A DNA stretch of 64,000 nt from Stigmatella aurantiaca (GTDB lineage: Bacteria > Myxococcota > Myxococcia > Myxococcales > Myxococcaceae): NCBI RefSeq assembly GCF_900109545.1, contig NZ_FOAP01000018.1, forward strand, positions 124,001 to 188,000, given 5' to 3'. How positions within the stretch are numbered: the stretch's first letter is position 1; every line of letters begins with the position of its first letter. Under the pieces are notes generated by a model, which had not been told where the DNA came from, ran no database searches, and worked only from the letters and a program-made list of their open reading frames with translations. Positions 15,865 to 25,246 of the stretch are shown here, one piece after another. The position numbers and the translations under genes were made by a program.

Positions 15865-18800
15865 TCACGCGAAGGGAAACTCCAGCGTCGCCACGGCGCC
15901 CTTGCCGTGTCCCTCGCTCTCCAGCGTGAGGCGCCCGCCCAGCATCTGCGCCGCCAGCGCGCTCGAGTGCAGGCCGAAGCCGTGGCCATCCCTCCGCGTG
16001 GTGAACCCATGCGTGAAGAGCTTCTCCTGGATGTCCGGCGTGATGCCCATGCCGTCGTCCACGACCTGGATGCGCACCCGCTTGTCCTCCACCCGCAGCC
16101 GCACGCACAGGTTGCGCTTGCCCTCGGGCATCGCGTCCAGCGCGTTCTTCGCGTTGCTGATGAGGTTGATGAGGATCTGCAACACCTTGTGCTTGTCCAC
16201 CTTGAGCAGGGGCACCGGGGCCACCTCACGCCGGAGCGCCACGCCATGGCGCTTGAGCGCCGCGGCCTGAATGCGCAGGGCATCCTCGACGAGCTGGGCC
16301 AGGTCGCACTCCTCCGTCATCAGCGACGTCTTGGCGTACGTCTGCTGCACCTGGACAATGGCCCGGATGTGCTCGATGTGCCGGCTCATCGCGTCGATGT
16401 CCTCCACCAGGCGCGTCTGCTCGCCGATGAGCTCTTCGGCCAGCGCCGCCAGGTAGCCGGGGAGGTTCCCGCCCCGCGCGCCGGGGGCCAGGAACTCGGC
16501 CAGCTCCTCCCGGTGCTTCAAGATGAGGGCGGTGGCCTGCTTGAGCCGGCCGACGCGGGAAGACCCCACCGCGTGCTGCATCATCTCGAGGTTGATGACG
16601 GCGCTGGTGAGCACATTGCCCACGTTGTGCAGCACATTGGAGGCCACCTCGGCCATTCCCACCGCGCGGGCGGTGTCCACCAGCCGGGCCTGGGTCTGCT
16701 TGAGCTCGTGCGTGCGCTCCTCCACGCGCAGCTCCAGCGCATCGTTCGCTTCGCGCAGCTCCGCCCGGGCCCGCTCCACATCGGCGTAGAGCCGTGCATT
16801 CTCGATGGAGATGGCCGCCTGGGAGACGATGTGCCGCAGCAGCGCCAGGCGCGAGGGGCTGAAGGCGTTGGTCGCCAGATTGTTCTCCAGGTACAGCACC
16901 CCGGAGAATCGCTCCTGCCGCATCAACGGCAGGCACAGCACCGAGCGCGCCTTGCTGCGTGCCAGGTAGGCATCGGACAAGAACGGGTGAGGCTTCGAGG
17001 CATCGCCAATGAGCACCGGCTCCTGGCTGCGCCGGACATAGGAGAGGATCGTCCACGGCAACGCCTGCGCGGGGTCCTCGCCCGGCGGCCCCGGGGGGCT
17101 GCCCGGTGAAGCGCCGGAGGTGGCCGCCAGCACGAGGGTGTCCCCTTCCGGCAGCAGCAGCGCGCCCCGCTGGGCGCCTGCGTTCTCGACGGCCGCCTCC
17201 AGCAGCGTGGTCACCAGCCGCTCCAGCACAATCTCGCTGGAGATGGCTTGCTGGGTCTTCACCACGGTTATCGCATCGATCTGGGCCGACTCCGTGCTGC
17301 TGCTGCTGGTGCTGCTGTCGGCCGGTACGTCCTCCGCGATGGGCGGCCACTGCGCGTCCAGTTGCTGCACCTTGGCCTTGGCGCCCCACTGCCGGTACGC
17401 TGCCCGGGCCTCGCGCGCGAAGGCCAGGGAGACGATGGGCGCCTTGCGCGCGCGCCAGAAGTTCGCCGCCAGCTCGCTGGCCAGCCCCACCCACTGCGAG
17501 GCCCCGCCCTCCCGCGCCGCGCGGATGGCCTCCTCGTAGGCACACGCCGCCTCGTCCCCCTTGCCCTCGATACGGGCCAGCTCCCCGGCCACCATCCGCT
17601 CCACCGCATGGAAGTTCACGGCACATTGCGCGGCCCACTCCGCGAGCTGCCGCTGGTGGCCCTGGATGGCCTCGAGGAACTCCCGCCGCTGCCCGGGCGT
17701 TGCGTCCTCACAGCACGCGGCGAGGGTCAGGGCGCGGAAGAGGTGATACTCCCGCAGGGTGAGCGCTCCAGTCATGGACCCCAGCAAGGGGGTGGCCTGA
17801 TCCGCGGCCTCCCGCGCGTCCTGCAAGGCTCCGCACAGGAAGCGCGACTGCAGCTTGATGAACCAGTAGAAGCACCTCAGGGTGGCCATGCGCTCCGGCG
17901 TCAGCCGGGCTTCGAAAGCCTGTTCATCGAATCCCTCTCCATTCAGCGAGCCGAAGGAGGACGAGCGCCCGCGCATCTGATGGACGTAGCGCTCGAGGAT
18001 GATCAGCATGTCCTGGCCATCCTGAATCCCAATCTTGGCCATCAACTCGCCGCGGGAGGCCGCCTCCTGGGCGACGTCATCCAGGTGATGCCCCTGGGCC
18101 AAGCGCAGTGTCAGGTTCGAGATGAACGCATAGCTGACCGCATGGAAGTCACCCACCTGAAGTGCCTGGTGAATGCAGTTGAGAATGATCTGCTGCACTT
18201 CGGCGTAGGGCTGGGTCCAGTAGCTGAGGCTCTGGAGACTCATGAGCACCTGGACGCGGCAGGCGTTCATCCCATGCCGCTCGACGAGCCCATGGGCGAG
18301 CCGCCCCAGGGCCGTGCCCTCCTGGTAGCGCTTGAACATGGAGCCGGTCAGCATCCCGAACCAGCCGAGTCCCATCAGCGACGCTTCCGCGAAACCGTGA
18401 CGCAAGGTCAACGCGGTCATCCGGCTCAGGACGAGGCCCAGCAACTGGGGATTGGCATAGTACGCCGGCGCGAAGAGCCCGAAGAGGGCATCGAGCACCA
18501 GTTTCACGTCTGGGTCGCGCAAGGGCGGCAGGTCCAGGAGGCTCTCGATGGGACGGGGGCCCACCAGCGACCAGACCTCGTCATGGGCGGCGGTCAGCTC
18601 CTCCAAGGAGGGGTGCGGCGACAAGCGCATGCCCAGCTTCTCCAAGCACTCCAGCATGCACTCCAAGGACCCCTGGATGTCGCCCGCATACAGACAGCAG
18701 GAGCTCTTCAGGCAGTAGGCACTGGTGGCGTCCGCCTTGTTCCGGGCCTGGGCCCGCAGCGTTTCCGCCAGCGGGCGCGCCCCGGCGGCGTTGCCGCGCT

Positions 18801-21159
18801 GAAGCTCGCACTTCGTCTGGGCGGAGCGCACCTTGAAGGCCAGCTCGTAGTCCGTCTGCCAGGGGTCTCCCGGGATGAGCGCGAACGCCGCCGAGAAGTA
18901 GGTGATGGCGGGAGCGGGCGCCACCGCGGCCGCGGCCTTCCGGCCCGCCTCGGCGTTCAGCCGCGCGGCGCGGTGGCGCTCCTCGGGGCCGTCGAACAAT
19001 TCCGCCCCGGCGTTGAGATGGCTCACGACATCGAAGAGCTGCTCCGCCACCTCTTCGGGCGTCAGGCTGCTGAGCAGCAACCGGCCAATGCGCAGGTGGG
19101 CGGACTTGCGCTCCTCCTCGGACATGAGGGCATGCGCGGCTTGCTGAATGCGGTCATGCAGAAAGCGGTATTGCTCCGGGCCCGAGCGGGCCAGCAGTCC
19201 CTCCTGGAGCGCGGGCTCCAGCCCCTGCTCCATGGTGCCCACCTCCTCCAGGTCCGTCAGGGCCCTCAGCATCTGGAGCGAGAAGGCGTTGCCCACGCAC
19301 GCGGCCAGCCGCAGCAGGTGCTGCGTCCCCGGGGGGAGCTGGCGCAGCTTGTCCACCATGAAGCCGACGACGTTGTCCGCGTACCCCCTGGCCTGCGTGC
19401 CGGCGGCATCCCACCGCCACCCTCCGCCGGGCTCGCGCACCAGCAGGCCATCCTGGTTCAACGTCACCATCCACTGGAGCAGGAAGAAGGGGTTGCCGCC
19501 CGTCTTCTCGTGCACCATGGCCGCGAGCGGAACGGACAGCGCCTCGCCCGCTCCTGGGAGCGCATCGGCGGCCAGCTGCTCGACTTGCTCCAGGCTCAAG
19601 GGCTCCAGGCCGATCCGGGTGATGCGGGCGCCTGCCTTGCGCACCTCCTCCAGCACCGAGGCCAGCGGGTGGGAAGGGTCCACCTCATTGTCGCGGTAGG
19701 CACCAATCCACTGCACGGGTGGAACTTCCGGCTGGGACAGCAACTGCTGGATGAGCTGGAGGCTGGCCAGGTCCGCCCACTGCAAGTCGTCGAGGAACAT
19801 CACCAGCGGGCGCTCGGCCGTGGCGAGCACCTGCAGGGACCGGAGCACCACCCGGTGGAAGCGGTACTGCGCCTCGGCGGGAGGCAGCTCCTGGACCGGC
19901 GGCTGCTTGCCCACGAGCACCTCGAGCTGCGGCACGAGGTCCACGAGCACCTGGCCCTGGCCCTCCCAGGCCTGCGTCAGCTGCGAGCGCCACTCGGCCA
20001 GCTCCTCATCGGTTCCCGCCAGCAGTTGCTGCAGCAGCCCCCTGATGCTCTGGCCCAAGGTCAGATAGGGAATGTCCCGCTGGAACTGATCGAACTTCCC
20101 CTTCAGGAAGAACCCGCGCCGCTGCACCACGGGCCTGTGCAGCTCATTCACCACCGAGGACTTGCCGATGCCGGAGTACCCGCTGACGAGGAACAGCTCG
20201 GGCTTGCCGGTCGCGATGACGCGCTCGAACCCCCGCATCAACGTGGCGACCTGGGCCTCGCGCCCATAGAGCCGCTGGGGAAGCTGGAACTGCTGGGGCG
20301 CGTCTTGCGTGCCCGGGGTGAATCCCTCCGGCGCCTCCTGGCGCAGCGACTCACGGCACCGCTCGAGGTCGGCCTTCAGTCCCTCGGCGCTCTGGTAGCG
20401 CTCCTCGGCCACCTTCGCCAGCAGCTTCGCCACGATGGCCGACAACGCCAGGGGCACGAGGGGATTGAGCTCGTGCGGCGGCCGGGGGTTCTGGGCCATG
20501 TGCGCGTGGAACCACTCGAGCGCATCACGCCCCTGGAAGGGCCGCTGGCCGGTGAGCAGCTCGTAGAGCGTCACGCCCAGGGAGTAGAAGTCGGTCCGGT
20601 AGTCCACCACCCGGTTCATCCGCCCCGTTTGCTCGGGCGACATGTACGCCAACGTCCCTTCGATGAGGTGGGGGGCCGCGGCATCCAGGTGCTCGACCTT
20701 CTGCAGCGTGGCGGCCCCGAAGTCGATGAGGCGCGTGTTCCCCGAAGGCTCCAGGATGATGTTGGAGGGCTTGATGTCCTTGTGAATGACCTGGCGGCAG
20801 TGAATCTCCGCCAGGGTCGAGGCCAGGGAGATGGCCACGTTCAGACACTGGGAGACCTCCAGCGGCTGGCCCATGGCCTCGGACAGGGTCTCGCCCTGGA
20901 TCTTCTCCAGCAGGAGCACCGGCCGCTCGCGGATCCGCTCGCAGGCGAAGGGCTTGGCCACGCCCCGGACGTCCCGGAGCCGCTGCAGGATTCCGAACTC
21001 CCGGCGGTAGCGCTCGCGCTCGCCGGGCCCGGGCGTGGGCATCATCGGCGTCTTGAGGATGACGGGCAGGCCATCGGCCTCACGCACCGCGTGGAAGAGC
21101 ACGTTCGAGCCGGTCGCTCGAATCGTGCCCAGGACCTTGTAACCAGGAATGTCCAGCAT
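15865..21159 (-). CDS. trifunctional Ser/Thr kinase - ATPase - GAF - histidine kinase
   Basis: A 1764-residue signalling protein. Residues 1-270 are a Hanks-type kinase: Lys36 in VILKTP, HKDIKPSN at 126-133, DFG at 146-148, and EGTLAYMSPEQ. Residues about 295-640 are an AAA/AcyA-type ATPase with Walker A GYSGIGKS (327-334) and MFLDDLQWAD as Walker B. A long helical TPR-like middle (about 700-1270) follows, then GAF, a coiled coil, and a histidine kinase with LHNVGNVLTSAVINLE as the H box, LINLISNAKNAL (N box) and GFTTRRDGHGFGLH (G box). It lacks a signal peptide or TM helix, so it is cytoplasmic. This architecture recurs in myxobacteria and some cyanobacteria; ligand and output are unknown, and no response regulator is adjacent. 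Confidence 0.93.
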   Translation of the reverse strand: MLDIPGYKVLGTIRATGSNVLFHAVREADGLPVILKTPMMPTPGPGERERYRREFGILQRLRDVRGVAKPFACERIRERPVLLLEKIQGETLSEAMGQPLEVSQCLNVAISLASTLAEIHCRQVIHKDIKPSNIILEPSGNTRLIDFGAATLQKVEHLDAAAPHLIEGTLAYMSPEQTGRMNRVVDYRTDFYSLGVTLYELLTGQRPFQGRDALEWFHAHMAQNPRPPHELNPLVPLALSAIVAKLLAKVAEERYQSAEGLKADLERCRESLRQEAPEGFTPGTQDAPQQFQLPQRLYGREAQVATLMRGFERVIATGKPELFLVSGYSGIGKSSVVNELHRPVVQRRGFFLKGKFDQFQRDIPYLTLGQSIRGLLQQLLAGTDEELAEWRSQLTQAWEGQGQVLVDLVPQLEVLVGKQPPVQELPPAEAQYRFHRVVLRSLQVLATAERPLVMFLDDLQWADLASLQLIQQLLSQPEVPPVQWIGAYRDNEVDPSHPLASVLEEVRKAGARITRIGLEPLSLEQVEQLAADALPGAGEALSVPLAAMVHEKTGGNPFFLLQWMVTLNQDGLLVREPGGGWRWDAAGTQARGYADNVVGFMVDKLRQLPPGTQHLLRLAACVGNAFSLQMLRALTDLEEVGTMEQGLEPALQEGLLARSGPEQYRFLHDRIQQAAHALMSEEERKSAHLRIGRLLLSSLTPEEVAEQLFDVVSHLNAGAELFDGPEERHRAARLNAEAGRKAAAAVAPAPAITYFSAAFALIPGDPWQTDYELAFKVRSAQTKCELQRGNAAGARPLAETLRAQARNKADATSAYCLKSSCCLYAGDIQGSLECMLECLEKLGMRLSPHPSLEELTAAHDEVWSLVGPRPIESLLDLPPLRDPDVKLVLDALFGLFAPAYYANPQLLGLVLSRMTALTLRHGFAEASLMGLGWFGMLTGSMFKRYQEGTALGRLAHGLVERHGMNACRVQVLMSLQSLSYWTQPYAEVQQIILNCIHQALQVGDFHAVSYAFISNLTLRLAQGHHLDDVAQEAASRGELMAKIGIQDGQDMLIILERYVHQMRGRSSSFGSLNGEGFDEQAFEARLTPERMATLRCFYWFIKLQSRFLCGALQDAREAADQATPLLGSMTGALTLREYHLFRALTLAACCEDATPGQRREFLEAIQGHQRQLAEWAAQCAVNFHAVERMVAGELARIEGKGDEAACAYEEAIRAAREGGASQWVGLASELAANFWRARKAPIVSLAFAREARAAYRQWGAKAKVQQLDAQWPPIAEDVPADSSTSSSSTESAQIDAITVVKTQQAISSEIVLERLVTTLLEAAVENAGAQRGALLLPEGDTLVLAATSGASPGSPPGPPGEDPAQALPWTILSYVRRSQEPVLIGDASKPHPFLSDAYLARSKARSVLCLPLMRQERFSGVLYLENNLATNAFSPSRLALLRHIVSQAAISIENARLYADVERARAELREANDALELRVEERTHELKQTQARLVDTARAVGMAEVASNVLHNVGNVLTSAVINLEMMQHAVGSSRVGRLKQATALILKHREELAEFLAPGARGGNLPGYLAALAEELIGEQTRLVEDIDAMSRHIEHIRAIVQVQQTYAKTSLMTEECDLAQLVEDALRIQAAALKRHGVALRREVAPVPLLKVDKHKVLQILINLISNAKNALDAMPEGKRNLCVRLRVEDKRVRIQVVDDGMGITPDIQEKLFTHGFTTRRDGHGFGLHSSALAAQMLGGRLTLESEGHGKGAVATLEFPFA

Positions 21160-21487
21160 GGGGGAAACCGGGAGCGTACCCCGTCAGGCAAGGCGGTGTC
21201 TGAAACATCAAAATAAGCGAATACAGGGTGGATGCGTCCGTTCACCCTGCGGCCAGGCAGCCCGCTGGCGTGCGTTCCCCCTTCCGGGCTTCCGTGACGG
21301 CACACAGCTTTTTCTGGAAGAAGCGCTTTCAGGCCCGCGTGATTCCGTTCTTGCCGGGTCTTCAGGAGCCCGAAGAGGGCGCGCGGCAGGGATGGCGCTT
21401 CCCGGCGGCGGGTGGGGCCAGTAGAGAGGGCCCCTCGCGGCGCGAAACGCCGCGCCAGCCCTCTTTCACCTGCTTGCGGAGAACGTC
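21160..21487. other. 328-bp intergenic region between kinase fusion and doxX
   Basis: Must hold the promoters of the two divergent genes. The kinase-proximal part (21200-21225) is the more AT-rich. The doxX-proximal end holds a strong hairpin (listed separately). No open frame with coding character was seen. Confidence 0.5.
21425..21464 (+). promoter_or_regulatory. long stem-loop in doxX leader
   Basis: Outer arms AGAGGG (21425-21430) and CCCTCT (21459-21464) enclose a second perfect stem CGCGGCG (21436-21442) / CGCCGCG (21448-21454) with loop CGAAA. It ends 23 bp before the doxX start. It could be a structured 5' leader, an attenuator or a terminator of a short upstream transcript. Confidence 0.45.
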
Positions 21488-21883
21488 ATGAAATTCCTGC
21501 ATCCCCACACCGAACGCCTCTATGCCCTGCTCCGGATCGCCGCTGGACTGATGTTCGCGCTCCACGGCATGCAGAAGCTCTTCGGCATGTTCGGCGGTGT
21601 TCCGGCGGAGGCTCCCGCATTCGTGGTTTACGGCGCGGGCGGCATCGAGTTCGTCGCGGGCCTGCTCATCGCGATTGGCCTGTTCACCGGGCCCGCGGCC
21701 TTCCTGTCGAGCGGGACCATGGCGGTCGCCTTCTTCCTGGGGCACGTCCTGCGCTCACAGGGCAATCTCAACCCCCTGGTGAACAAGGGCGAGCTCGCCG
21801 TGCTCTACTGCTTCGTGTTCTTCTACATGGCCGCGCGCGGCTCGGGCATCTGGAGCGCCGACGCCGCGCGCAAGCGCGGCTAA
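21488..21883 (+). CDS. DoxX-family membrane protein
   Basis: A 131-residue integral membrane protein with four hydrophobic segments. AAGLMFALHGMQKLFG near the N-terminus and VEFVAGLLIAIGLFT-type helix 2 (here IEFVAGLLIAIGLFTG) are DoxX signatures. DoxX proteins sit in the inner membrane and have been linked to redox and thiosulfate:quinone chemistry, but most are uncharacterised. GGAGAACGTC gives a ribosome site just before ATG 21488. The last 4 bp overlap the convergent ABC permease stop. Confidence 0.88.
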   Translation: MKFLHPHTERLYALLRIAAGLMFALHGMQKLFGMFGGVPAEAPAFVVYGAGGIEFVAGLLIAIGLFTGPAAFLSSGTMAVAFFLGHVLRSQGNLNPLVNKGELAVLYCFVFFYMAARGSGIWSADAARKRG

Positions 21884-22683
21884 GTCACGCTCTCGGCGCT
21901 GTAGCGGGCAATGAGTCCGGTGCGCACCGCGTACCGGAAGACGTGCGTGAAGAACGCGCACGCCAGCAGGATGTAGAGCACCGACAGCCCCAGGCCCCAG
22001 AGCAGGGACGTGCCCGGCAGGGGCCCGCCCGCGATGATGGCCCGGACGCCCTCGAACACATAGGACGGCGGCACCAGGCGCGAGATGACCTGCATCCACT
22101 CTGGCAGGGTCGCGACGGGATAGAAGACACCGGCGAACGGAGAGACCACCGCGGGGATGGGCCAGATGAACCACTCCGCGGAAGGCCCGAGCCGCAGCAC
22201 CACTGCGGTGCCGAAGATGCCCAGGGCAATCCCCGACAGAAAGAGCACCAGCAAGAACGGCATGAGCATCAGGCCGTAGACGAGCAGCGACAGGCCGAAG
22301 GCCGCGCCCGCCACGGCGATCATCACCAGGAGCCCCACCAAGCTCGTCGCGATGCTGGAGAGCACGAGCCCACCGACGTACTCCGGAAGGGAGATGGGCG
22401 AGGCGAAGACGTTCAGGAAGTTGCGCGACCACACGTCCTCGAAGAACGCCATGGTCACCCCCTGCATGACCCGGGTCAGGAAGTCCCAGAGCAGCACGGC
22501 GCCCAGGAGCGAGGGGAGCAGGGTGTGGCCCACCCCGGTGAAGGAGCCGAAGTACTGGCTGATGAACCCCCACAGCACGATGTCGATGGCCACCCAGACG
22601 AAGAGCGGGAAGATGCGCGCGGGGCTCCCGCGGATGAGATAGAATTGACGGAGGAAGACGGCGGCGGTGCGCTGGAAGAGCAT
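21880..22683 (-). CDS. ABC-2 type transporter permease
   Basis: A 267-residue protein with six hydrophobic segments in the ABC-2 membrane layout, including LFLSGIALGIFGTAVVLRLG and an exporter-type region VVSPFAGVFYPVATLPEW before the last helices. It follows its ATPase partner by 5 bp on the minus strand and would form a homodimeric exporter or polysaccharide/drug efflux system with it. The cargo is unknown. Confidence 0.88.
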   Translation of the reverse strand: MLFQRTAAVFLRQFYLIRGSPARIFPLFVWVAIDIVLWGFISQYFGSFTGVGHTLLPSLLGAVLLWDFLTRVMQGVTMAFFEDVWSRNFLNVFASPISLPEYVGGLVLSSIATSLVGLLVMIAVAGAAFGLSLLVYGLMLMPFLLVLFLSGIALGIFGTAVVLRLGPSAEWFIWPIPAVVSPFAGVFYPVATLPEWMQVISRLVPPSYVFEGVRAIIAGGPLPGTSLLWGLGLSVLYILLACAFFTHVFRYAVRTGLIARYSAESVT

Positions 22684-22688
22684 GGGGC

Positions 22689-23471
22689 TCAGGCCTTCCC
22701 CAGCGAGAGTGGCTCCCGCGCCACGGTGACGAACAGCTCCTCCAGCGTGGCCTTGCCGTGCTCATGAGGCAAGGTCCTGGGATTGCCCTCGACCAGGACC
22801 TTCCCACGCGACACGAAGAGCACGCGGTCGCAGACCTCCTCCACCTCCTGCATGTTGTGCGACGTCCAGAGCACGCCGCTGGAGCCCTGGGCGGAGAACT
22901 CACGGATGCGGGCGCGGATGTCCCGCGCCGTCGCGGGATCCAGCGAGGCCGTCGGCTCGTCGAGGAGCAGGAGCTGCGGCTGGTTCAGCAGGGCCTTGGC
23001 CAGGGCCACCCGCGTCTGCTCTCCCGAGGAGAGGACGCCGCACTTCACGTCGCGGAACCGCTGGAGCTCGAACTGCACGAGCAACGCTTCGATGCGCTCC
23101 GCGAGACGCTTCACGCCGTAGAACATGCCAAAGACACGCAGGTTCTGCCGGACGGTCAGATTGCCAGGCAAGGGGGCGTACACCGCCGCGAAGTTGGTAT
23201 ACGAGAGCGCCTGCGTGCGGCGCTTCGCGAGGTCCACGCCTTCGATGTGGATGCTGCCCGAGCTGGGCTCCAGGACCCCGAGCACCATGTTGATGGTGGT
23301 GGTCTTCCCAGCACCGTTGGGCCCCAGGAGCCCGACGATTTCATTGCGGCCCACCTCGAACGAGATGCCATCGACGGCGACGGTGGCGCCGTACTGTTTG
23401 CGCAGCTCCACGACGGAGAGAACCTTCGCGGGAGCGGCCGCCCCGCCCGTCAAGGGTATACCCAGGGTCAT
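22689..23471 (-). CDS. ABC transporter ATP-binding protein
   Basis: A 260-residue ATPase with Walker A GPNGAGKT, signature LSSGEQTRVALAKAL, Walker B LLLLDEPTASLDP and H-loop VLWTSHNMQE. The signature reads LSSGE instead of LSGGQ, common in ABC-2 exporter ATPases. The first gene of a two-gene operon with the permease. It powers export by ATP hydrolysis at the inner membrane; substrate unassigned. Confidence 0.92.
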   Translation of the reverse strand: MTLGIPLTGGAAAPAKVLSVVELRKQYGATVAVDGISFEVGRNEIVGLLGPNGAGKTTTINMVLGVLEPSSGSIHIEGVDLAKRRTQALSYTNFAAVYAPLPGNLTVRQNLRVFGMFYGVKRLAERIEALLVQFELQRFRDVKCGVLSSGEQTRVALAKALLNQPQLLLLDEPTASLDPATARDIRARIREFSAQGSSGVLWTSHNMQEVEEVCDRVLFVSRGKVLVEGNPRTLPHEHGKATLEELFVTVAREPLSLGKA

Positions 23472-23501
23472 GGTCCCGGTCTCATCGCTGATCGCCCACG
23501 G

Positions 23502-24149
23502 TCAAGGGATGCCAAGGAACTTGTGCGTCTGGAGGCTCAACCTCCACTTGGGGTGAGCCAGGCAGTACTCGACGGCCAGTTGCATGTTGCGCAGCTTGTC
23601 TGGCCCGTCCAGGGGCTGAAGAAAGAAGTGGGTGAAGGCGAGCCCCTCGACGTCGTCCGGAGAGAGTCCCTGCTGGGGGAAAATGAGCTTCAGCTCATTG
23701 CCGGCGCGAAGCACGAGGTGCCCCCCCGCCTTCGGGCTGACGCAGACCCAATCAAGGCCCGCCGGGGCCTCCTGGGTTCCATTGGTCTCCACCGCGATGG
23801 CGAAGCCCCGGGTGTGAAGGGCGGCCACCAGGGGGGCGTCCAACTGCAGGAGGGGCTCGCCCCCCGTACACACCACGAGGGGCGTTCCGCCGTCCGGTCC
23901 GGGCCGCCACGCTTCCTGCACGGCGCTCGCGAGGGCCTCCGCGGTGGAAAATCGCCCACCGCCCTGCCCGTCCATCCCGACGAAGTCCGTGTCACACCAG
24001 CGGCTGCAACCTCCCTGCCCCCGGTCCCGGTCTTTCTCAAGGCCCGTCCAGAGGTTGCAGCCGGTGAAGCGCAGGAAGACCGCCGCACGTCCGGTCTGCG
24101 CCCCTTCGCCTTGGAGCGTATAGAAGAGTTCTTTGACAGCGTAGGCCAT
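23502..24149 (-). CDS. queE: 7-carboxy-7-deazaguanine synthase
   Basis: A 215-residue radical-SAM enzyme of queuosine/7-deazaguanine synthesis, converting 6-carboxytetrahydropterin to 7-carboxy-7-deazaguanine. Its N-terminus FYTLQGEG is the QueE substrate motif. The cluster cysteines are spaced C-x14-C-x2-C (CNLW...GGCSRWCDTD), the long-spacing form seen in E. coli-type QueE. VCTGGEPLLQLD and VETNGT are SAM- and substrate-binding segments. No other que gene or preQ1 riboswitch is seen nearby. Confidence 0.93.
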   Translation of the reverse strand: MAYAVKELFYTLQGEGAQTGRAAVFLRFTGCNLWTGLEKDRDRGQGGCSRWCDTDFVGMDGQGGGRFSTAEALASAVQEAWRPGPDGGTPLVVCTGGEPLLQLDAPLVAALHTRGFAIAVETNGTQEAPAGLDWVCVSPKAGGHLVLRAGNELKLIFPQQGLSPDDVEGLAFTHFFLQPLDGPDKLRNMQLAVEYCLAHPKWRLSLQTHKFLGIP

Positions 24150-24235
24150 GGCGACGCTCTACTACCCCACCTTCCAACGCGGAGCAGCGTCCTTGCTTCC
24201 CCAGGGGCTCGGTGGCCCGCCCGTTGGGGCGTCTG

Positions 24236-25246
24236 TCAGCCGAGGGTCGTGCTCAGGTGCAGCGGACCCGCGGGGACGCCAATGTCGTGGCCCGCCGGGT
24301 CATCCTGGGGCGTCTGCCAGGCGTTGGCCTCCGTCACCGTGACGCCCGTGGCCTCGTCCTTGATCGACATGCGGCCATTGTGGCCCGCCGGGCTGATCTG
24401 GCTGGTGTCGTAACCACTCCAGCCCGTGCCGGAGTTTCCGAACGTCGCCTCGCCCCACGTCTGACCGGAGTTCACGCCCGGGCTCACCGAGCCGTCCTTC
24501 GACACCGCCCAGGCCACGCTGCTGTTGTTATCGAAGGCCACGGTCTGAGACTGGCCGGGCTGCAGCGTGAACGTCTTCGGGGTGCTCTTGTCGAAGTTCT
24601 GTCCGTCGTTCGGTCCTCCGTGCTCGCCCGTCTTGTTCCAGAGGGTGACGATCTGCGGCTCGTTCGTGGTGTTGGTGAAGGTGTTGGTGTACTTGAACTG
24701 GCTCTTCTCCCCCGGCTCGATGAGCTGCATGTTGCTGTTGTAGGGCGAGCCGACGTTGTTCTTGGCCAGCCACGGCTCACTCGGGTTCACCGGATCCGTG
24801 GAGCCCGCCGAGGGCGGACCAAAGCCGGGGCCCGCGTCGCTGGAATAAGTGGCATGTGCCGGGCCGCCCAGCTCGGGAACCAGGCTCTGGGACGTGGGCG
24901 CGCCACCGGACGCCTGCGCCACAGAGGGCGTGGAGCCCGCGCCGCCCTGCCCGCCCTGCATCTGAGCGCCCATGGACGCCAGCAGCTGCGTCATCTCACT
25001 GAACACCTGCGACAGCTGATCCATCGTCTGGCCGAGGCCTCCCGAGCCCCCCAGCGCCTCGCTGGCGCCCAAGGCACCGCCCAGCTTGCCCGGGCCCTGC
25101 TCGAAGGCGTCCGCCATGAACCTCTGCAACACGCCGTTCTGAGGCTGAAGCGCCGGGGTGCTCTCCAGGCTCTGGACCGGCTCAAGGGGGGAGGTGCTCA
25201 GGGGGGGAGTCGAGAAGGAAGGGCGGCTGAGGGGCGAGATGGACAT
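24236..25246 (-). CDS. Cys-free, Gly-rich harpin-like protein with beta-rich C-terminal domain
   Basis: A 336-residue protein I do not recognise as a named family. There is no signal peptide or TM helix and no cysteine at all. Residues 1-35 are Ser/Pro-rich. Residues 36-105 form a helical, Gly-rich block (MADAFEQGPGKLGGALGASE, then SQVFSEMTQLLASMGAQMQG). Residues 150-336 form a beta-rich domain with Asn, Thr and Trp (FKYTNTFTNTTNEPQIVTLW, VAFDNNSSVAWAVSKDGSV), reminiscent of a thaumatin-like sandwich. Gly-rich, Cys-free, leaderless and helical is the profile of harpins and other T3SS translocator-type proteins. The start has GGAG with 6-nt spacing. Function unproven. Confidence 0.6.
   Translation of the reverse strand: MSISPLSRPSFSTPPLSTSPLEPVQSLESTPALQPQNGVLQRFMADAFEQGPGKLGGALGASEALGGSGGLGQTMDQLSQVFSEMTQLLASMGAQMQGGQGGAGSTPSVAQASGGAPTSQSLVPELGGPAHATYSSDAGPGFGPPSAGSTDPVNPSEPWLAKNNVGSPYNSNMQLIEPGEKSQFKYTNTFTNTTNEPQIVTLWNKTGEHGGPNDGQNFDKSTPKTFTLQPGQSQTVAFDNNSSVAWAVSKDGSVSPGVNSGQTWGEATFGNSGTGWSGYDTSQISPAGHNGRMSIKDEATGVTVTEANAWQTPQDDPAGHDIGVPAGPLHLSTTLG

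Noticed and set aside
17248-21216. Very long open frame antisense to the kinase fusion
   Set aside because: A GC-rich shadow of the real gene: low-complexity, His/Gln/Arg/Gly-rich translation, no domain, no ribosome site.
24150-24235. preQ1 riboswitch linked to queE
   Set aside because: The region upstream of queE shows no matching small pseudoknot pattern.
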